From: JAFGTP01 sp964472715
GTDB taxonomy: Bacteria; Fidelibacterota; UBA2242; JAFGTP01
Direction of reading: 5' to 3'
Length of the DNA: 64,000 bases
Assembly (NCBI GenBank): GCA_964472715.1
Contig: CAYYMT010000002.1
Coordinates: 6,209 to 70,208, forward strand
The notes under the pieces were generated by a model. The model searched no databases, was not told the origin of the DNA, and saw only the letters and a list, made by a program, of their open reading frames with translations. This document shows, one piece after another, positions 51,120 through 59,986 of the stretch. How positions within the stretch are numbered: the stretch's first letter is position 1; every line of letters begins with the position of its first letter. Position numbers and translations under genes: made by a program.

Positions 51120-53915
51120 TTAAAAATTAATACCCATTCCTAGTTTTATAGTACGCGGCGCTGAATACATAGCTGGATTCTGATATGTATCTTTATATTC
51201 ATTGAAATTACTTCTGTGGGTAAGCAGATCACTTTCCCGGACGATGGCGGTGTAAGCGCGTCCCGTTGTCGGGTTGACCCAGTTTTCATTTAATCTGTCC
51301 ATCAGGTTATAAATTGACAATGTGAATCTGAGACTGATGTTGTCGCTGATCTGCAAATTATAGTAGCCATTAAAATCAACCGACGTGCCGCTGGGCTGCC
51401 AGGCATTATTGTTATATAAATTCACCCGGGATAAGACACTTTCTTCAATCGGCGCCCAGGTATAGGGTGTTCCGGAATTGTAATAAGCGATCATTGTACC
51501 GCCAAATTTCGGCGTATTATATCCCAGTGAAAGATTGAAAGTATGGCGCTGGTCCCAATTCATCGGGATCATAACCGGAATCGGATCCATATTATTCCCG
51601 GCGCGGGTAAAGGTTTGTGTGGGATTATCAGCCACACCCCGTGTATACTGCAAAGTATAATTTATCATTGCCGAGACATGGTTCCAGAAAAAATTATATT
51701 TTAATTCCAGTCCACGGACATTACCATAATCTTTATTGGTGTATAGTCCGTATTGAATCTGGTTGTAGGTGGAGACCACTTTGGTACTTAACAGGTCATA
51801 AATATCACGATAAAACAGCGCCACATCAACATCCATATAGTCATTGAGTTGCTGCCACAATCCCACTTCATACTGAACCGTTTTTTCAGCTTTCAGATTG
51901 GGATTACCCAGAATGGTCCCAAAATCATTGGGCGGGATCAGAAAACTGTGGTTCTGAAACATGGATTCCATTTGCGGATTCTGGAAAAAATGGCCGTAAC
52001 TAAAGTGTAATACGGCGGTGCTGGCCAATGTATAGGAAAGCCCCAGCCGCGGACTGAACTGCGCCTTGACATCAGCATCAACATAATCGGACATTCTTTC
52101 GGGATCAGGAATTTCATTACCATTTTCATCCAGCATAGGATTTCCATTGTCATCAACCAGGGGGAAAAAGATAGAATTATCAGGATTCCGCCACTGGCTT
52201 GGCACCTTGGTGGCCGGATCAAAATAATCATAACGCAAGCCGATATTCATAACCAGGTCACCAAAACTGATCTCATCCTGCAGATAGGCTGAAAACTCCT
52301 GCGGTTTGACTTGATAGATATCGGAATAAACAGTTGAATCCGGGAGAGTTATCGGCGCGTAACTGGAATCATATTTCACTTTTAAAGTACCATCATCCAG
52401 GGTGGTCCAATAAAATTCACCCTCTTTGTCTGTATTGCGAAATTTATTTAACACTGTCCGGTATTTATTATCCAAATCGTGCTGAACCAGTTGAAATCCG
52501 GTCTTGAATTTGTGGTGTTTGGTCACTTGCCAGGTGGCATCAAATTTCAAATTATCCTGGGCCATAGTTCTCATGGTATGGCCTTTCTGCTGCCCGCCGG
52601 TATAAAATCCGGGGCCGTAATTGGTCAGATATATATCATGGACATAGCGGTCATCATGGGGATCTTCAAAAACATACCAGCCAAAATCATTGACCATGCG
52701 CTGATATTTCATTTCATAAAAAAATCTTTCCGATAGGGATTGATTCAGGGAAAAGGCCAGCATATTGGAATTACGATGGGCCGTTCCCATTCCATCGGGA
52801 TTATATTTAAAGGCGTGATCATAACTATTCCATTCATCAATATTTAATGTGTAGAGCATGGAAATATTGAGCCTTTCAAACAGCCGTGTCGAAACCTTGG
52901 CCATCACGGACTGCATAATATCCCGGTCCATGGGTACATAAGCGCTGTCACCGGTCTGTTCGGTATACCACATAGATTCATTTTCACCACTGTAATCGCT
53001 CAGGTTATCCACATCAAACCGGCGTATGCCATTCAAGTAGTTTTTATTATCCCGGTATCTGTAATTAACAAAAAAGTGTAAATGATCTTTGACAATCGGC
53101 CCGCTGAGATTGATTTTAAAATCCTTGTTGCGGTCAACTTCCGCCGGATCCAGTCCTATGAAAATATGGTCATTGGCTGTAAAGTAATTTGATAATGCTC
53201 CGGAGAAACCACCGTGAAATTCATTTGACCCGGACTTGGTAACAGCATTCACAATACCGCTCATAGCTTTTCCGTATTCAGCATTAAAGGTTCCGGTGAT
53301 CACTTCCAGATCGGAAATGGCTTCCTTTTCCACTTCCACAGCGCGCCCGGCGCCACCAAAAGAATCGTCAACCTGCATTCCATCGATCATATATGACACT
53401 TCTGTTGTGCGGCCGCCGCGAAAATGGCCATTGACCACACCGGCCTGCATGGATACAATACTACCAATGTCCTCGACGGGTAATAACTCCATAACTTCAG
53501 AACTGACATTTTTCACTGTCGAAGTCTGATCCCGTTTGGTTGTGATCTTATCGGCCTGGACAATAACCGCTTCGCCTTCCAGCATACCCTGGGTTAGATC
53601 GAAATTTACATAAGAGGTTCGGTTTACAGAGACACGTACATCTTCTATGATCATGGGCTCATACCCAATCATAGATGCTTTGATATCGTAATTTCCAGGT
53701 CTGAGGTTGATGATATAGTAATCCCCGTTCATATCAGTAGCAGCGCCAACATTCTCTTCCATTATGATTATATTGGTACCGATGAGCGGCTCGCCGGTTT
53801 TTTTATCAACAACTTTCCCGGAAATTTTTCCCGTGGTCTGGCCAAACAAAAGACCCGCCTGGAAAATCAGTATCATCAATATTAGGAACAATTTATAATT
53901 GTTTGATTTAGACAT
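51120..53915 (-). CDS. TonB-dependent outer-membrane receptor
   Basis: A 931-residue TonB-dependent receptor. The signal peptide ('LFLILMILIFQAGLLFGQ') is followed by a carboxypeptidase-regulatory-like beta-sandwich ('GKISGKVVDKKTGEPLIGTN', 'DYYIINLRPGNYDIKASMIG'). Next come the plug domain ('LLPVEDIGSIVSMQAGVVNG', 'SYMIDGMQVDDSF', 'VEVITGTFNAEYGKAMSG'-like) and the 22-strand barrel ('FSPRLGLSYTLASTAVLHFS', 'RAGNNMDPIPVMIPMNWDQR'). It resembles the OAR/SusC-like receptors of the FCB group. It is the first gene of a three-gene operon with the large secreted protein and the PorV-like barrel. The neighbourhood of glycanases suggests an oligosaccharide or glycan ligand. Confidence 0.92.
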   Translation of the reverse strand: MSKSNNYKLFLILMILIFQAGLLFGQTTGKISGKVVDKKTGEPLIGTNIIIMEENVGAATDMNGDYYIINLRPGNYDIKASMIGYEPMIIEDVRVSVNRTSYVNFDLTQGMLEGEAVIVQADKITTKRDQTSTVKNVSSEVMELLPVEDIGSIVSMQAGVVNGHFRGGRTTEVSYMIDGMQVDDSFGGAGRAVEVEKEAISDLEVITGTFNAEYGKAMSGIVNAVTKSGSNEFHGGFSGALSNYFTANDHIFIGLDPAEVDRNKDFKINLSGPIVKDHLHFFVNYRYRDNKNYLNGIRRFDVDNLSDYSGENESMWYTEQTGDSAYVPMDRDIMQSVMAKVSTRLFERLNISMLYTLNIDEWNSYDHAFKYNPDGMGTAHRNSNMLAFSLNQSLSERFFYEMKYQRMVNDFGWYVFEDPHDDRYVHDIYLTNYGPGFYTGGQQKGHTMRTMAQDNLKFDATWQVTKHHKFKTGFQLVQHDLDNKYRTVLNKFRNTDKEGEFYWTTLDDGTLKVKYDSSYAPITLPDSTVYSDIYQVKPQEFSAYLQDEISFGDLVMNIGLRYDYFDPATKVPSQWRNPDNSIFFPLVDDNGNPMLDENGNEIPDPERMSDYVDADVKAQFSPRLGLSYTLASTAVLHFSYGHFFQNPQMESMFQNHSFLIPPNDFGTILGNPNLKAEKTVQYEVGLWQQLNDYMDVDVALFYRDIYDLLSTKVVSTYNQIQYGLYTNKDYGNVRGLELKYNFFWNHVSAMINYTLQYTRGVADNPTQTFTRAGNNMDPIPVMIPMNWDQRHTFNLSLGYNTPKFGGTMIAYYNSGTPYTWAPIEESVLSRVNLYNNNAWQPSGTSVDFNGYYNLQISDNISLRFTLSIYNLMDRLNENWVNPTTGRAYTAIVRESDLLTHRSNFNEYKDTYQNPAMYSAPRTIKLGMGINF

Positions 53916-53940
53916 AAAAATTCCTTTTAGAATCCTTAAT

Positions 53941-53982
53941 TAAAAAAGTTGAGAGAGTCATTTTTGTATAACTCTCTCAACT
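53941..53982 (-). terminator. Strong terminator after the CBM9-type protein gene
   Basis: A perfect 12-base stem (AGTTGAGAGAGT at 53947-53958, ACTCTCTCAACT at 53971-53982) with six T following on the minus strand. It lies 10 bases past the gene's end and separates it from the receptor operon. Confidence 0.92.
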
Positions 53983-53992
53983 GTAATTGTAT

Positions 53993-56575
53993 TTATTTCA
54001 TTAATAACATTTTTTTGGTGCTGACAAAATCCCCGGCCTGTAATCTGTAAATATACATACCGGAAGCAAAATTTGCCGCATCCCACCGGACATTATAGAC
54101 GCCGGCTTTTTGGTTTTTATTAACCAACTGGGCGACTTTTTGTCCGAGTACATTGTAAACACTGATCTTAACCAAGTCAGCTTTTGCAATGGAGTAATTG
54201 ATGGTTGTGGTGGGGTTGAACGGATTTGGATAATTCTGTTCCAGGCTGAATTCCGTTGCAAAGGATTCATCAACATCATCATCCACACCAACATATCCGT
54301 ATTGATCACCGATGAAGGTGTAGGTCCATTCTGTCGGTGTCTGCCATGCGGCATCTGTATTGTTAGGCGACCATCCAAGGGCTGATTCATGGGTTGTTGT
54401 GCCATCATCATTGTCATGAACATATATTTCAATCGGGATTTTCATACCGTTTTTCGGATAGAACCGGGCTTCATCATCGGTTTTGATGCTGTCCAATGAT
54501 ATTTTGGCTTCGAAAACATAGTCCGGATCAAAACCTTCGAAATAGTAATTTTCATGATCCAGATCCATGGAATATCCTGAAGTCACTTCATCAGTAAATC
54601 CATTGGCTCTGATTTGAAATTTGTGGTCCGGCTCATTGCCTTTTTGATAATTCTGATGGGCGCCGCCGGTTTGATTGTATAGTCCGATAAAGAAGTCAAT
54701 CGCGTCATTGGTCCACCAGTCCTGATTGTCGGAATGATAGAAAACATCATCAATAACATCGCCGGCAATATAGAGATAGTCATCATCAATCGCCAGGTAT
54801 ACGGAGGCTTTGAGGTCTGTACTGTCAGCCATTGAACCAACTACTACATAATCGGTTTCCGGTTTCAGTACAATCGGCTCAATCCCTGCATCCCACCATT
54901 CGTCCAGATAACCATCGGCTTCAAAATCAGGCACATTCAGAGAAATGGTCGGCACACCTTTAGCCATACCGGTTACCATTCCGGAAAATCCGGCTTCACC
55001 TTCATTGCCCGCGGCGTCACGGCAAACTACAGCATAGTAGAAATCAACCTGTCCGTCAACCAGGGGATATTTCAGATGGTGAGCAACCGCCTGGGTACCT
55101 TCCAGAACACCTGAGGCCAATTTTTCAACCATCGGGCCGGTGACAGAGTCAATGGGTTCTGAAGATGCATAAACATCATAAACTTCACCATCTTCACCTT
55201 CCACATCCTGCCACATCACCAGGTTATAGTACTGTGACGGATAAGGTGTGGCGCTGACACCGGAAGGCGCTTCCGGCGGGAACAGGTCAAATACGGGATT
55301 TCCGATCACGATATCATCCAGATAAACGACTTCTCCCAAAGCTGCTGTTGAACCCATTAAGATTTTCAGATCTTTCAATCTTGACGTATCCATCAGGGCA
55401 TCATAAACCATGGTTTCGCCATTCCAGGCACCACCATTTCTGTCAAAATCACTCAACGGAATTTCAACTTCTTTCCAGGTGCCGTCATAGCCGACTTCTT
55501 CTTCTTTTAACATATAAAAGGCTTCATAACCCAGGTCAGGGCCGTCGCCATCCATATCATCATCAGCCAGCACAATTTTCAAAGAATCCAGTCCGGCGTC
55601 TGCTTTAATTTTAAATTTTAAGGACTCGGTTAACCAACTCATCATAGTGTTCGCCGGATTGTCCAGTGTAAACACCAGACCATCCCAGAGCGCCCAGTCA
55701 TTGGGTGGTAAATTCCATTTAATGGATGATGTGCCACCTTCCGGATAAGCGTCTTCTTCTTCGGTAATTTCATAGGAACCACCGCCCCAGCCGCCGTATA
55801 GAGATACATTGGCAGGAAGCGCCCGCCCATTAAAGAATGTTACATCAACAGCATTCGCACCGGTCAATGCCAAACGGTCCAATAAAATAACACCATGAGC
55901 ACGGTCACCTTCACCGGCACCGGAAATGGAAAGTTCGATATCCACAGACTTAATGTGTTCCTTGTCAATAACAGCGTTATTAACAACACCGGCCCATCCG
56001 GTTAAATTAAAGGCCGAACCATCCCAGGCATAAGTGTTTTCAATGGCAATTTTTTTCTCATTCCAACCCGGTTCCATATCTACCAGGCCGTCAGTGAGAG
56101 AATAGTAGTATTCCGCATTGATATTGCTGCTGGCAGTATCGCCCGCCGGGGCCTCTGCCACATCTGTCAGGTTAACTCTAAAATTGATACGGCCGCTTTT
56201 TGAACATGCCTCATCCACATAATACCAGAGAGATAATGTGTCATAGCCGGTAAAATCAAAGGATTTTGTGGAATCTGCTAAACTAAAACCTAATTTCTGG
56301 TAACCACCCCAACTTTCGGCATTATGAACACTGTATTCCCAGCGCAGGGCTTTTGTTCCTTCATGAACAGGGTCTTCTACCCAGGTCAGACGGGAATATC
56401 CGGAATCCGGATCACTGTTTTCATTGCGTTCATAATACAACTGTGTTTCATTATAACCGGACATGGTAGTATCCAATTCTTCATCAAAACTTTGCAGCAT
56501 CCTGTCAAAATCCCCTGCAAAGGCAACACTGGCAACGAGCACAAGTGTCAGTAACAATAACATTTTACTTTTCAT
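53993..56575 (-). CDS. Secreted multi-domain carbohydrate-binding protein with type IX sorting domain
   Basis: An 860-residue secreted protein with no recognisable catalytic domain. After the signal peptide ('MLLLLTLVLVASVAFA') come two beta-sandwich, CBM-like domains (about 40-240 and 245-430, e.g. 'LRWEYSVHNAESWGGYQKLG', 'EVVYLDDIVIGNP'). A fibronectin III-like domain follows (about 435-530), then a CBM9/DOMON-like domain (about 540-760, 'ADGYLDEWWDAGIEP', 'ASVYLAIDDDYLYIAGDVID', 'DWWTNDAIDFFIGLYN'). The C-terminal sorting domain contains 'NYPNPFNPTTTINYSI' and 'GMYIYRLQAGDFVSTKKMLL'. It probably binds polysaccharide at the cell surface. A 40-residue membrane peptide is encoded just upstream. 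Confidence 0.87.
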   Translation of the reverse strand: MKSKMLLLLTLVLVASVAFAGDFDRMLQSFDEELDTTMSGYNETQLYYERNENSDPDSGYSRLTWVEDPVHEGTKALRWEYSVHNAESWGGYQKLGFSLADSTKSFDFTGYDTLSLWYYVDEACSKSGRINFRVNLTDVAEAPAGDTASSNINAEYYYSLTDGLVDMEPGWNEKKIAIENTYAWDGSAFNLTGWAGVVNNAVIDKEHIKSVDIELSISGAGEGDRAHGVILLDRLALTGANAVDVTFFNGRALPANVSLYGGWGGGSYEITEEEDAYPEGGTSSIKWNLPPNDWALWDGLVFTLDNPANTMMSWLTESLKFKIKADAGLDSLKIVLADDDMDGDGPDLGYEAFYMLKEEEVGYDGTWKEVEIPLSDFDRNGGAWNGETMVYDALMDTSRLKDLKILMGSTAALGEVVYLDDIVIGNPVFDLFPPEAPSGVSATPYPSQYYNLVMWQDVEGEDGEVYDVYASSEPIDSVTGPMVEKLASGVLEGTQAVAHHLKYPLVDGQVDFYYAVVCRDAAGNEGEAGFSGMVTGMAKGVPTISLNVPDFEADGYLDEWWDAGIEPIVLKPETDYVVVGSMADSTDLKASVYLAIDDDYLYIAGDVIDDVFYHSDNQDWWTNDAIDFFIGLYNQTGGAHQNYQKGNEPDHKFQIRANGFTDEVTSGYSMDLDHENYYFEGFDPDYVFEAKISLDSIKTDDEARFYPKNGMKIPIEIYVHDNDDGTTTHESALGWSPNNTDAAWQTPTEWTYTFIGDQYGYVGVDDDVDESFATEFSLEQNYPNPFNPTTTINYSIAKADLVKISVYNVLGQKVAQLVNKNQKAGVYNVRWDAANFASGMYIYRLQAGDFVSTKKMLLMK

Positions 56576-56602
56576 ACTTCCTCCTTCTGAAAATTAGATT
56601 GT

Positions 56603-56725
56603 CTAAATATCAAGATCTCCTCTTGAATTTTGTTTTTTATTTTTTTGAAATTTTCTAACGATCAGGATCAATTCACCGATAATGCCTAAAATTAATATGA
56701 CAATAAGAACATTTATTCCAATCAT
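56603..56725 (-). CDS. Possible 40-residue single-helix membrane peptide
   Basis: A short open frame (MIGINVLIVILILGIIGELI..., 40 residues) with one strongly hydrophobic helix and a positively charged, polar end ('RKFQKNKKQNSRGDLDI'), so it would sit N-out/C-in. GGAG lies seven bases before ATG 56725; an ATG at 56731 is too close to it. It ends 27 bases before the start of the CBM9-type protein gene, so the two could share a transcript. No family is recognised. It lies inside the 391-base gap 56576-56966, whose remainder (56726-56966) must hold divergent promoters but shows no clear motif. Confidence 0.5.
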   Translation of the reverse strand: MIGINVLIVILILGIIGELILIVRKFQKNKKQNSRGDLDI

Positions 56726-56966
56726 TAACATTCTCCAATTAGCAATTGACTATTTGTTCATATCAAACTCCAGACCAAACCTCTATTTGCGAGGACATCA
56801 GTAGGAAAAATATTTTTGTAGCAACCTCTTTTTATCATTTTGATAAATAATTTTTATCTTTTCGATAAAAGTCAGGGTTAGTGATTTTTTTTACTATCCT
56901 CTTTTGCATTTTTAAAACGGTATCTAATTTTTTGTAATAGCCAGTCTGTCTGATTTTGGATCTGTA

Positions 56967-58523
56967 GTGGTATATCCTTTGCTCTATAATTTTAATATCA
57001 AAAAGGAGACGAACATCAAATTTTTAAAAATATTACTGATCCAAATATTCCTTCTATTATTGGTTGCGGGCCCTCTTTTTTCCAACACCAGGATCATGGT
57101 TCATTACATGCCCTGGTACCAGTCCCGGGAATACTCAGGCCGCTGGGGATGGCACTGGACCATGGACCATTTTAATCCGAACCAGATGAATGCTAAAGGA
57201 GAACGTGAAATCGCCTCCCATTACTACCCCCTCACCGGCCCCTATGATTCACGGGATGATAATCTGTTGGAATACCAGGTTTTACTGATGAAGCTGAGTG
57301 GCGTCGATGGCGTGATTGTGGATTGGTACGGGATCAAAGATTATAATGATTACCTGGTTCTCCATGAAAGTACTCAGGCTCTTATATACTGGATTGAAGA
57401 AGCTGACATGGAATTTTCAATCTGTTATGAGGACCGCACAATCAAGGCAATGGTTGACGACGGGCATTTTACTGCCGCCCGGGCGCTGAACCACGGGAAG
57501 GAAGTAATGAATTTTTTAGGTAATAATTGGTTCGGCAAGGACTTTTATACCAAACTGGACGGGCAACCAGTCTTGCTCAGCTGGGGCCCGGTTTATTTCA
57601 AAAGCAGTTCGGACTGGGAAACCATGTTCGCAGAGTTGGAGCCAAAACCACATTTATTCACCTATGAAAACAGATTGGCCCCAATTGCCATCGGCGCATA
57701 TCCCTGGCCGCCCATGTGGAAATCCAAAAACGGAGTTTTAAGCCCCATTGACCTCAATCTTTACCTGACCTCCTTTTATCAAAATTCCCTGAACTGGGAC
57801 TACCTGGTTGCAACCGCTTTCCCTGGATTTCATGATATCTATGAAGAGGCGGGATTGCACAATTCCTATGGCTACCTGGATGCGGCTGACGGTGAAACCT
57901 TTCGCAACACCATTGCCACAGCCATGTCTTATGAACCGGAAATTTTACAGGTCGCAACCTGGAATGATTATGGCGAAGGTACGATTGTCGAACCTACCAG
58001 GGAATTTGGATATCAATATCTTGATGAAATTCAAAATACGCGCAGGACCTATATTGACTCTACTTTCAACTATCAGCCGGAATTCCTGGAAATGCCATTG
58101 AAAATATATGAATTGCGGCAGGAATACAGCAACAGTTCCGCTGTCCAGAATATGCTGGACGATGCCTTTTATCATATCGTAGACGGAAATATTCAGGATG
58201 CCCAGGATATTGTCAACAGTTTATATCCACAAAATATTGATGCCATTGATCAGCAGGCAACCTTCTATAAAATAGGAAATTTTTATCCAAACCCCTTTAA
58301 TCCTGTGACTACCCTGAAATTACATTTATCGCGATCCATGCCGGTAAAAATCAATATCTATGATTTGCAGGGAAACCTGGTGGATACCTTAGCCAATCAG
58401 CGCTACCAGCAGGGAGACCATATTGTTCAATGGGATGCTGAGAGTTTCACCAGCGGGGTTTACTTTGTAAAGATTTTTAGTGAAGAATTTACCGCAAGCC
58501 GTAAAATTGTGCTCATGAAATAA
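56967..58523 (+). CDS. GH99-like glycoside hydrolase with type IX sorting domain
   Basis: A secreted protein of about 500 residues. The catalytic part (about 35-380) matches the glycoside hydrolase family 71/99-like barrel: 'RIMVHYMPWYQS', 'HYYPLTGPYDSRDDNLLEYQ', 'MKLSGVDGVIVDWYGI', 'DGQPVLLSWGPVYF' and 'VATWNDYGEGTIVEPT', whose acidic residues lie at the GH99 catalytic position. GH99 proper acts on alpha-mannans; the like-group is largely untested. The C-terminus is a sorting domain ('FYPNPFNPVTTLKLHL'). The start is odd: AAGGAG is ideally placed for an ATC at 57015 that would give a perfect signal peptide, while the only standard start is GTG 56967 with weak upstream bases. Confidence 0.85.
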   Translation: MVYPLLYNFNIKKETNIKFLKILLIQIFLLLLVAGPLFSNTRIMVHYMPWYQSREYSGRWGWHWTMDHFNPNQMNAKGEREIASHYYPLTGPYDSRDDNLLEYQVLLMKLSGVDGVIVDWYGIKDYNDYLVLHESTQALIYWIEEADMEFSICYEDRTIKAMVDDGHFTAARALNHGKEVMNFLGNNWFGKDFYTKLDGQPVLLSWGPVYFKSSSDWETMFAELEPKPHLFTYENRLAPIAIGAYPWPPMWKSKNGVLSPIDLNLYLTSFYQNSLNWDYLVATAFPGFHDIYEEAGLHNSYGYLDAADGETFRNTIATAMSYEPEILQVATWNDYGEGTIVEPTREFGYQYLDEIQNTRRTYIDSTFNYQPEFLEMPLKIYELRQEYSNSSAVQNMLDDAFYHIVDGNIQDAQDIVNSLYPQNIDAIDQQATFYKIGNFYPNPFNPVTTLKLHLSRSMPVKINIYDLQGNLVDTLANQRYQQGDHIVQWDAESFTSGVYFVKIFSEEFTASRKIVLMK

Positions 58524-58528
58524 GGTGT

Positions 58529-59977
58529 CTATTTCAGCCCCAGTTCTTTACACGTCCGGTAGAAATTCGACGGCGCCATACCTAGTTTACCGGCGGCTTC
58601 CGTGTCGGTGTTACTTTTTTTGCGAACAAATTCGATATAATTCCGGCGCAGTTCTTTCTCCATTTCACGCAGAGGAAGAATATTATCGTCATTAAAATTA
58701 AAGCAACGTATACTTTCACTCTTTTTGGTCAATGACGCAGTGAGGGCTTCATCGATAATATCCTCATCAATGGCATCGTCAGCAATCAACAACATCCGCT
58801 GGACGACATTTTGTAATTCCCGAATATTTCCCGGCCAGTCATAGGCTTTTAATTTTTCCATCAGTTTCGGTTCAATGATCGGGGCAATAATTCCCATCTT
58901 ATTTGAAAAATATTTGATATAATGATTAATGAGCAAAGGAATATCTTCCCTATATTCAGCCAGGGGCGCGACATCGATCTGCAGGACATTCAGGCGATAG
59001 TAGAGGTCTTCGCGAAATTTGCCTTCCTGCACCATGGCTTTCAAATCCTTATTGGTGGCGGCAATGACGCGTACATCGACATTATGCTTTTTCTTGCGGC
59101 CGATCTTATCGATCTCCCCTTCCTGGAGAACCCGCAACAGTTTGGCCTGGGCATTCATGGGAAAATCACCGATTTCATCGAGAAAAATCGTCCCTTTATC
59201 CGCCTGTTCAAAATAACCTTCCCGCTTCTCACCGGCGCCGGTAAAAGAACCTTTCTCAAATCCAAACAATTCCGATTCGATCAATTCCCCCGGGATCGAG
59301 GCGCAATTCAGGGTAATGAATTTTTCATATTTCCGCTTGCTGTGATAGTGAATATTGGCGGCGATCAATTCTTTTCCCGTGCCGGACTGTCCGTAGATCA
59401 TGATATTGGCGTCAGTATTACTGTATTTGCGGATTCTGGATTTCAGTTTATGAATGGTTTCTGACTCACCGATAATCTGTTTCTTAGCCAGAATATCCTG
59501 GATATTGCTGTCCAGTTTTTTATCGGAACGCTGTTTTTCGATGGCCAGCTGTTTTTTGTGGTAGGCATTGACCACACTGAGGATAAAGTCCGTGGGCTGA
59601 TAGATCAGATCCTCAATGTCCGCCGGATATTTGGTGCAGAACCAGTAGGCGCCGGCTTTTAACAGACTGTCGGCGAAATCAAAATTGGTCTGTTGAATGG
59701 TCATCTTGGTGATCACGATCAGCTGGATAACCGGCTCAACTTTTTTAAACTCCTGTATCAATCGCTCGCCCATCAGGCCGCCGGCGATTTGATAATCCAT
59801 AATGATGACATCATATCCGGCAGGGTCTTTTTCAAATTCCCGAACAGCTTTCCGGCCATTGGAAAAGTTGGATTTTATATTCAGATTATATTTTGAAAGT
59901 TTTAGCGTATTTTTGACACGCCGCGCGTCAAATTCCTCATCTTCGATCAGCATTATATTGATTTGATTTTTTACCAA
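58529..59977 (-). CDS. NtrC-family sigma-54-dependent response regulator
   Basis: A 482-residue regulator with a receiver domain ('IMLIEDEEFDARRV', phospho-Asp in 'DVIIMDYQIAGG'), a sigma-54 AAA+ domain and a Fis-type HTH. The AAA domain has Walker A 'IYGQSGTGKELIAANI', the sigma-54 loop GSFTGA ('FEKGSFTGAGEKREG') and Walker B 'GTIFLDEIGDFP'. The HTH is 'NTDTEAAGKLGMAPSNFYRT'. A TTG start at 59977 has AAGGAG five bases upstream. It follows the histidine kinase by nine bases and is last in the GH5-SBP-kinase-regulator operon. It should activate sigma-54 promoters of glycan genes, possibly those in this region. Confidence 0.95.
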   Translation of the reverse strand: MVKNQINIMLIEDEEFDARRVKNTLKLSKYNLNIKSNFSNGRKAVREFEKDPAGYDVIIMDYQIAGGLMGERLIQEFKKVEPVIQLIVITKMTIQQTNFDFADSLLKAGAYWFCTKYPADIEDLIYQPTDFILSVVNAYHKKQLAIEKQRSDKKLDSNIQDILAKKQIIGESETIHKLKSRIRKYSNTDANIMIYGQSGTGKELIAANIHYHSKRKYEKFITLNCASIPGELIESELFGFEKGSFTGAGEKREGYFEQADKGTIFLDEIGDFPMNAQAKLLRVLQEGEIDKIGRKKKHNVDVRVIAATNKDLKAMVQEGKFREDLYYRLNVLQIDVAPLAEYREDIPLLINHYIKYFSNKMGIIAPIIEPKLMEKLKAYDWPGNIRELQNVVQRMLLIADDAIDEDIIDEALTASLTKKSESIRCFNFNDDNILPLREMEKELRRNYIEFVRKKSNTDTEAAGKLGMAPSNFYRTCKELGLK

Positions 59978-59986
59978 AAGTGCTCC

